NCBI GenBank assembly: GCA_037074705.1
Contig: CM073591.1
Span: forward strand, 183,111,432 to 183,175,431
Direction: 5' to 3'
DNA: 64,000 nt
Origin: Zhengitettix transpicula
Lineage: Eukaryota > Arthropoda > Insecta > Orthoptera > Tetrigidae
Shown: positions 57,505 through 64,000 of the stretch, in pieces
How positions within the stretch are numbered: position 1 is the stretch's first letter
Layout: the number at the start of each line of letters is the position of its first letter
Made by a program: the position numbers and the translations under genes
The notes under the pieces: generated by a model
Seen by the model: only the letters and a program-made list of their open reading frames with translations
The model's database searches: none
What the model was told of the DNA's origin: nothing

Positions 57505-58360
57505 CGATGTTATCTGAGTATAATTTCAAACCCTTACAGCCTAGGATGAGGTTTGAGGAGCTTTACAAGAAAATAACGCAAATACAAGCGAGAATAGAGT
57601 CAAATCCAGGATTGTGGATGTCATTGAGTGTAATTATGACCTTCAATTTGGACATTTAACCCCCAGGATCCGGGGTGGACAGGACTGGAAATAATGAAAC
57701 ATGTAATCACGGCCGATATTAGCGTTGAATAAATATTTTTGAGAGTTAATTAGATTGAAAGTATTACTACTGATTTTTTTAGTGTAATTTTAACTCCTTT
57801 CTCAGGAGAGCACGCTTAGGGGTGGGGGTGGAGGAGCGTATCAAGAAAATAACGCAAAAACAACCGAGATTCGAGTCAAATCGGGATTATGGAATGGCGC
57901 TGAGTTTATTTATGACAATCTGGACAATTCTGGTTGTAGTGCGGAGGTACGGGGGCGGAGAAAAATTCTCAAACATGTTAACCGGCCGATTTTTGCGCCG
58001 AATATTTTTTTTTAGTATCAATGAGATTATTAAAATTTATTTACATGTTGTCTGCGTATAATTTCAAGCCCTTTCGGGATTGGGCGGGGAGCACCGTTAA
58101 GGGTGGGGATGGAGTGGCATTACATAAAAATAACACAAAAACAATCGAGATTGGAGTCGAATCCGGGGTTATGGAAGTCACTGAGTTGAATTATGACAAG
58201 GCAATATGCCTTTTAACTTCCCGGGCGGGGTTGGTCGGGGGGATGGAAAATCTTCAAACATGTTAAACGGTTGATATTTTGATATTTGCGTCGTATAAAT
58301 ATTTGTCGGTCTGGAGTTATGGATATAAGACAACCCGGGTAACGCCAGGCACCCAGCTAG
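57505..58360 (-). repeat. Family B copy 4 with three tandem monomers
   Basis: The right edge GGGTAACGCCAGGCACCCAG ends CTAG at 58360. The internal module starting GTATAATTTCAAACCCTT recurs at about 57516, 57779 and 58050 (intervals 263 and 271). Each carries AAAATAACGCAAA(A)ACAA, GAGTCAAATC, TTATGGA and ACATGTTAA-type blocks. Other copies have one such module, so this is local amplification. Confidence 0.8.
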
Positions 58361-58667
58361 TATTTTATAAAATATTCACATGCATAACTTTAAAAATCGT
58401 GGTGTTCATTACTAAGAACTTCGTTAATTTATAACATATTTATTGTGTCGACCGTTAACTGTCTTTAAGTCACGCGACTTTAACGAGACTAAAGAGAACA
58501 AGATTACCAGTAGGTTTTTTTGTACGATCTGTGCTTGGACATATGTCATCTCAAGTTTTGATTAAACACATCATGCAATATTAAAGTTGTAACAGTATTT
58601 GAAAATGAGGTATTGTATGAGTCATGTATATTGCGAATAATTAAAAATCATAAGTTTATACATTACT

Positions 58668-59110
58668 ACTTGGGTTATCGGCGTTGCCCGGGTTGACATA
58701 ATTAAATGCAGCGATAGCCATAACCCCGGATGTGACTCAAATGTCGGTTGTTTTCACGTTATTTTTGTGTAACACCGGTCCACGCCCACCGTTAATGGTG
58801 CTCCACGCCAATACAGAAAGAAGTAAAACATATAAACAAACAGCATTGGCAGAAATTCTATCAATTTCACTGACCACGAAAATGATTTATTCGACGCAAA
58901 TATAGCATGTTTTAAATAACCAGCCCTGTCCACCCCGATCGCTGAGGGTGGAATCCGAATCTAACCCCCACAGTGTTTGTTTCCTGTTCGAAAGGAGCAC
59001 GTGTACAAAATTTGGTCAAATTTTCTCCACGAGTGTAGATTTGTATGCAGATCATACGTACACTCATACATATACTGTCAATTTTATGTATAAGAATATA
59101 AGCTATCATA
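58668..59110 (+). repeat. Family B copy 5, opposite orientation
   Basis: TTGGGTTATCGGCGTTGCCC marks the left edge, then CCATAACCCCGGATG, CACGTTATTTTTGTGTAAC, TTATTCGACGCAAATATAGC, AAATTTGGTCAAATTTTC and a tail GTACACTCATACATA. Together with copy 4 it forms an inverted pair about 300 bases apart. Confidence 0.75.
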
Positions 59111-59770
59111 ATTAATTCAAACGTTTCCTGTTCTCGAAACTTAAAGTGCGAGGAAACAAATTTTCAAAATTTGACTTTTATCTGATGAATAGTTTTGAAT
59201 ATATTCACAGCTAATTGTTAAATTGAATTCCATGTGTGAAGTTGGCATTTTGGCGATAGTGATTTTCAGACGACGTCATTTCTTACTGATTAAAATAATG
59301 TTCCTTCAAAGTAAACCATCAGAGTCGTGAAGTTTGCCGAGGATAATTTACATTTCAGGCGACAAGAAATATCGATGCTATCTGCTACATAATAATTGTA
59401 ATTGATGGTAAAACTGTAAAAGTAGAACGCTGGGAATTGATTGGGGAACCTTCGCGTGACTGGCAGAGCGGCTAAGGAACGAGACGGACGGTTTGTTTCT
59501 TCCAGTATAAAATCATAATAAGTTGAAGCTCAGGTACGAAACCTTTACTGCGGTCTAACGAAAATGATTTAATTTTCTGTGACAGACTTACGTCCGGAAA
59601 TCCCGAAAGAATCTGTTAAAATACTAATATTAACTATGTAAACAGAACATAAAAAAATAACTGATTAGGATTCATTAGCGTTGTTCTGGCATTGATTTTC
59701 GTTAAAAAAAATGTTTTGTAGAATCTAAAGTGAATTTGTAGAGCATCATACATTTAGTGGCACAGCGCAA
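59111..59770. other. No gene recognised; possible decayed tRNA-like head near 59459
   Basis: ACTGGCAGAGCGGCTAAGG looks like an A box, but the only B-box candidate (AGGTACGAAACC) is poor and too distant. Confidence 0.35.
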
Positions 59771-59774
59771 TTTT

Positions 59775-59930
59775 TACATGAGGATAGTCCACGTGGTAAT
59801 AGCATAGGTAGGGATTTGAAAGGGGGGTTGCGAATGGGTAGAGGAAGGTAGCCACGGGGTTGACTAGGGCCCCCGGGCTATAGTTTAAGGATCCTACCCG
59901 GCACTCTCCTAAAAGTGATGCAGGACAAAG
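59775..59930 (-). repeat. Family A copy 15, partial
   Basis: ACATGAGGATAGTCCACGTG, AGGGATTTGAAAGGGGGG, GGGTAGAGGAAGGTAGCC, GCCCCCGGGCTATAG and GGATCCTACCCGGC in order, ending GATGCAGGACAAAGGG. The distal two thirds are absent. Confidence 0.85.
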
Positions 59931-59934
59931 GGCA

Positions 59935-62900
59935 AATAATTTGATGCTGAAAGTACTGAAAACATATATATTTTCATTTACTTCCAACGAAAGAAGTAAG
60001 TAACTCATGTAAACTTATTTCTGTTTGCTATTCACTAAGGCTAATCTTGAAGCAACTGGACTTACAAACAGCCAAAATGGTTCGTTTTGCACATTTCCTC
60101 TCGTAGCACCGTAGTTTTCAAGCTGTAAGAGAAATGAGTGCTAAGGTCAGTATTCGAAAACCTTGAAATATTAAAAATCCAGTTTACGTAAGTTCATCAA
60201 AAATGGAGAATATCATTTCCTTTCTATCAAGGACCGTAAAGAATATCGAAAACTGAAACTATCAAAAAAAACTATTATTATTACTCGGTACAAAATTTTA
60301 TCTATCGCCTGATAACTTCCAAGTCTAGGTCTATTCCTATAAATATGCTTGATACGATGTACGCTGTACTCTGAACACATTTCTAATACAAATATTGATA
60401 TAAATACCCGTAGTAGAAATTCTGCGACGAAGAAATGTGATGTTAATAGAGGACTGTGTTACGCTGAATAAACATCACTTCACTTGTTAGCATATGTGTG
60501 TTAAATTGTTAGTTTGTTCATACAGTTATGTAATCGTTGTAATGTATTATGTTTGTATAAATCTTGCCACGAGCCCTATTTCGCCTCTGTGGGTTAACAT
60601 ATACATAAATATTTTATTTAAGTGAATTCAGGTGTCATTATTAGCTGTTATGCCCCATGATTTATACAAGTATTCTTCCTTTCGGACTGCTTTGAAACTT
60701 CATTGCCACACCACTGTCATTTAATTTATTATTATTAACTCTGACTTGTTTAGCGTAAGCTTTGTTCCGTCAATTTTTTACAAGCACCTGTCCGGCAGAG
60801 CGTAGATCGGATCCCGAGAACATTTTGCCCTTTCACAAAGAAGCGCAATTTTCGCAGATAGCGGCGCATTGTCGGCAGTCCTTGGCAGTTGCAGGTGACG
60901 CCATTGTCTAATTGAGGAGGGAGAGGGACTGAGGTGTGAGTTGCCAACAGGTTTCGTGACGGCAACGGAAATAATTAAGTCTTGGACGATAAGAGGTGGC
61001 GGCCCCAGGTGCGACACGCGAAGGCCCGCATAGTTGCTCCTAGAATACGACCCAAACTACTCAGCACGTTCACATTCCTTACTCTTAACGTAAATTGAAA
61101 ACTGACGCTACATTTATAATTACGGCTTGCCACATACTGTGTTTTACAAACGGCGACGATTATTGTAATCAGAGCTTGATCTTGCATTCCACTGATCTAC
61201 CTCTCAAGTAAACTCATACAAGTTCGCAGTTTTATTTTAAAAATCTAGCATCAATTAGAATTGTCGTTAGAGGTATGTTAAATTTTAATAAATCTTCAGA
61301 CAGAACTATTATATATAGGCGTGTCTTCGAATGGAGTAATTGTAACATACTTCCGTCTCATGGGCTACGGAATCTGGAAACCGATGTCATCAAAATTCCT
61401 GTCCATCTTTCCCACTTTATTTTTCCCTATCCACAACGGTCGAGCCTATTTAGATAATTCTTCTCGTCGTAAGAACGCCTTTAGCAAAATTAAACTGTTG
61501 TGGAAAAACATCAGACGTCGCAAAACCCCTCCCTATTCGCCCCTTTCACGACGAAACGCTCCGGACCCATTTCGATAATATTTTTTCGTTATCTGAGGAG
61601 GATTTCAGAAAGTTGAAATTGCCATCGCCGTTTGAAGTCAAAATGTGAATTTAATTTCAACTGTTTCGGCAGGAATTTTCTTCTCTTTACTGAAAATCAA
61701 CTGAATGGCTTTTTTCTGAATTACTAAATAAGGTAGATGTCCTTCACTATTTAAAAATGTTAAAACGTAAATAATATTTTATTTTAAAAAGAAAGATACA
61801 TTGAACATATAAAATTTCGATTTTAAATTAATAGAAAGTATTGAAATATCCTTATATGATAAACATAAGCTACATATTAAACTAAATTTTATCTCATTTT
61901 ATACTATAGTTTACAAACAATTTTAGTACCATTTCAGTCTCAATTTAGCTAAATTAAAAGAACAGAATTATTTTGTTCCAAGTAGCGTAATTTGGTTAAC
62001 CGTAAAACTCCGTTTGGCCCATTTTTTTCCTATTTAATACTTTTTGTGAAGAGTAGGTGAGACGATAGTCGTGCATTAATAAAATAGATGGAGTCAAGAA
62101 ATTACGTAACTCATGAAATAAAAACTATGCGTTATAAATAAATCATTACGGAAAATCCTACCAATAGACGTAAGGCGCGAAATAAAAACTATGCGTTATA
62201 AATAAATCATTACGGAAAATCCTACCAATAGGTTCTACCGCAGGCGAATTGTTTGCCCACAACTCTAACGCTATGAACCGTTCACGATGATTTCGTCCCC
62301 CTATTAAGGACTGGCACCCAGATAACATAATTGTAAGTCTGGAACAACATTCAACGACAATCCTGTTCACTAACACAAACTTCGTAATTTATTCTCAAGG
62401 ATTAAGAAATTTGTGCGTCAACTGCTTGTATTATATACTGATATCTTTACAAAATTGAAAAGGAGCTTTTACCTGAAATTCTGAAGATCATAATTTAATA
62501 TTAATTTTATTTCCACATTTATAAATTAACACTAAACATCAAACGTTTAATACTTGCTGACATCAGTTAAAAAAATAAATAAAATAAACTTCTTCAGGTG
62601 TAATAAACCAAAAAAAATTTTTAGAACATCAAAAAATTAGAAGTAAGTATTTTTATTTCAACATGATATCAAAAAAATGAAATACATAAATTTAATAAAA
62701 AATTCTTACTCTTTTTATCCTGTGATATTAAGTAATTTGAATAAATAATAACATTTGAGAGATATTTTTTCTAACAACGTGTGCTACAGAAAAGGAGCGT
62801 AAATGTAGCATTTTCCCAATCGATTTTTTTCTTTATTAAGATACATTTTAGCAGATGAAAACTAATATCACCCATGATCGATTAGTGAAATGTTTAACAG

Positions 62901-63045
62901 AAGATCAAACAATTCGGCTATAAATATCAAATATATTACAAATAATTTAAATAAAATTTTTGATAGTATGTTATTGTAAAATATTTTTATCTGATAACAT
63001 AGGATATTAATTAGGACCTTGAATATCTTGTAGATATAAATAAAT
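59935..63045. other. No gene recognised; CpG patch at 60780-61050
   Basis: Opposing frames of up to 85 codons, none recognised. The remainder is strongly AT-rich. A recent 53-base duplication is listed separately. Confidence 0.45.
62115..62231. repeat. Exact 53-bp duplication
   Basis: The sequence starting GAAATAAAAACTATGCG and ending TCCTACCAATAG occurs at 62115-62167 and 62179-62231 without a mismatch, separated by 11 bases. Very recent duplication or assembly artefact. Confidence 0.95.
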
Positions 63046-63047
63046 TG

Positions 63048-63353
63048 AATTAAAACGCCTTGAGGTTCACTTTATTGGTATAGTCTTTATTATACACACG
63101 CCATATAGATTAACAAGAAGCTCTCGACTTGTATCATATTCACCTGTAAAATAAACAACATTTTTGGACATTAATCTTAGAATGAAATTCGAAGGTTTGT
63201 TTTGAATTTCAATGTAAGATTAATGTAAAAAAAGTATGTATGTTGTATATTTTACAGATGTATATGGCACAAGTCGAGACCTTCTTGTTAATCTAAATGA
63301 CGGGTGGATCATAAAGTCTATACCGAAAAAGTGGACATCAAGGTGTTTTAATT
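63048..63353. repeat. Fold-back element 3, near-complete 306-bp palindrome
   Basis: Termini AATTAAAACGCCTTGA and (reverse complement) AATTAAAACACCTTGA. Arms 63048-63196 and 63204-63353 match through TAGATTAACAAGAAG, CTCGACTTGT and ACATTAATCTTA, leaving a loop of only about ten bases. No open frame. MITE-like; no clear target duplication. Confidence 0.9.
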
Positions 63354-63359
63354 TCATAT

Positions 63360-64000
63360 CTATTATATTATTTATCTATTATATCTATCATTTAATTTAA
63401 CATATACCAAGAATATTTTCATTGTTAATATTAACTGGCATCAATAAAAATATTACTCTCCATAGCATTGTGCACGCAACATTCATTTCGTTTGCATTGT
63501 GGGTAAAAAGCAAACATTAGTAGAAATTTCTCTCCATATTTACATTTATTTATTGAAATTACATAAACTCACAAAACAAAGATTGTAAGTTATTTTTGTA
63601 TTTATGTTTCATTTTAAATTTTTTGGTAACACGTTATGGTTATCTTTAAATTTTTGAACATTCTTCCATTGATTTTGTCGTATTGGCTGTTTTATTTATT
63701 TTTGAATAAATTTCAAAGTATTATACAATACACTTTCAATATTTTATGAATATATTTCCCAGAATATGATTTAAACTACTTCAATTAGTTGAGAACAAAG
63801 ATGATTTTCAAACAGAATATTAGTTTCAATTATGATGAAACGATTCTCAATACACCCCGTACGTTATTAAGAATTCACTCTGATTTTTACACTCTACGGG
63901 AGTTGAGAGATTTTTCCCTTTTATCTGTTTTTATCTCCATTGTCAATGATAAATGCTGTAGTTTTGAGTAAGTGCAATTTAAAATTTACTTTCGTGGTTT
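63360..64000. other. No gene recognised
   Basis: AT-rich. A 60-codon frame at 63789-63971 is of chance length. Confidence 0.5.

Noticed and set aside
59455..59545. tRNA gene with intron
   Set aside because: A good A-box-like start, but the B box is poor and no acceptor stem pairs.

Overview
The window looks like intergenic, repeat-dominated DNA from a eukaryotic nuclear genome, most likely an insect or other arthropod with a large genome. It is AT-rich. It holds degenerate mariner, jockey-type LINE, Ty3/gypsy and tRNA-derived SINE sequence together with fold-back elements and AT microsatellites. There are no operons, bacterial-type genes, rRNA or CRISPR arrays. The species is not determined. 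I recognise no host protein-coding gene. Every reading frame whose product I recognise belongs to a broken transposable element, and the longest other frames are near the length expected by chance in DNA of this composition.

Layout. Positions 1-560 carry a fold-back repeat. Positions 2.7-4.6 kb hold three copies of a GC-richer interspersed repeat, here called family A; one copy is split by a 5'-truncated jockey-type LINE with a 7-bp target duplication. Further A copies lie near 6.5-7.3, 10.0-10.5, 15.2, 21.4-22.5, 23.9, 24.7-25.2, 37.1, 38.7-38.9, 50.2, 51.1 and 59.8 kb. Positions 12.3-14.0 kb hold a family B repeat followed by an LTR-derived element (family D), whose second copy is at 55.0-55.9 kb. 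LTR family C has six members (16.0-16.9, 18.2-19.2, 29.1-30.6, 43.3-44.7, 44.8-45.6 and 51.6-52.5 kb). Five of them have ATAT on at least their assignable outer flanks, and three keep a gypsy-type primer-binding site. Positions 23.1-23.9 kb hold three tRNA-like SINE heads. Mariner remnants lie at 26.6-28.1 and 32.0-32.9 kb. A SINE with a 9-bp target duplication is at 33.4-33.6 kb. A LINE reverse transcriptase relic lies at 36.0-36.9 kb and a LINE 3' end at 17.1-17.6 kb. Positions 45.9-48.3 kb hold a decayed gypsy Pol on the minus strand. Two large fold-backs sit at 42.0-42.5 and 63.0-63.4 kb. Family B with three tandem monomers occupies 57.5-59.1 kb.

No functional gene network is visible. The interest lies in element biology: nested insertions with readable target duplications, an LTR family found repeatedly at ATAT, a triplicated primer-binding-site/LTR-end unit, and pol fragments embedded in two LTRs next to an antisense pol relic. 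This architecture would suit heterochromatin or a small-RNA-producing locus, but the sequence alone cannot show that.
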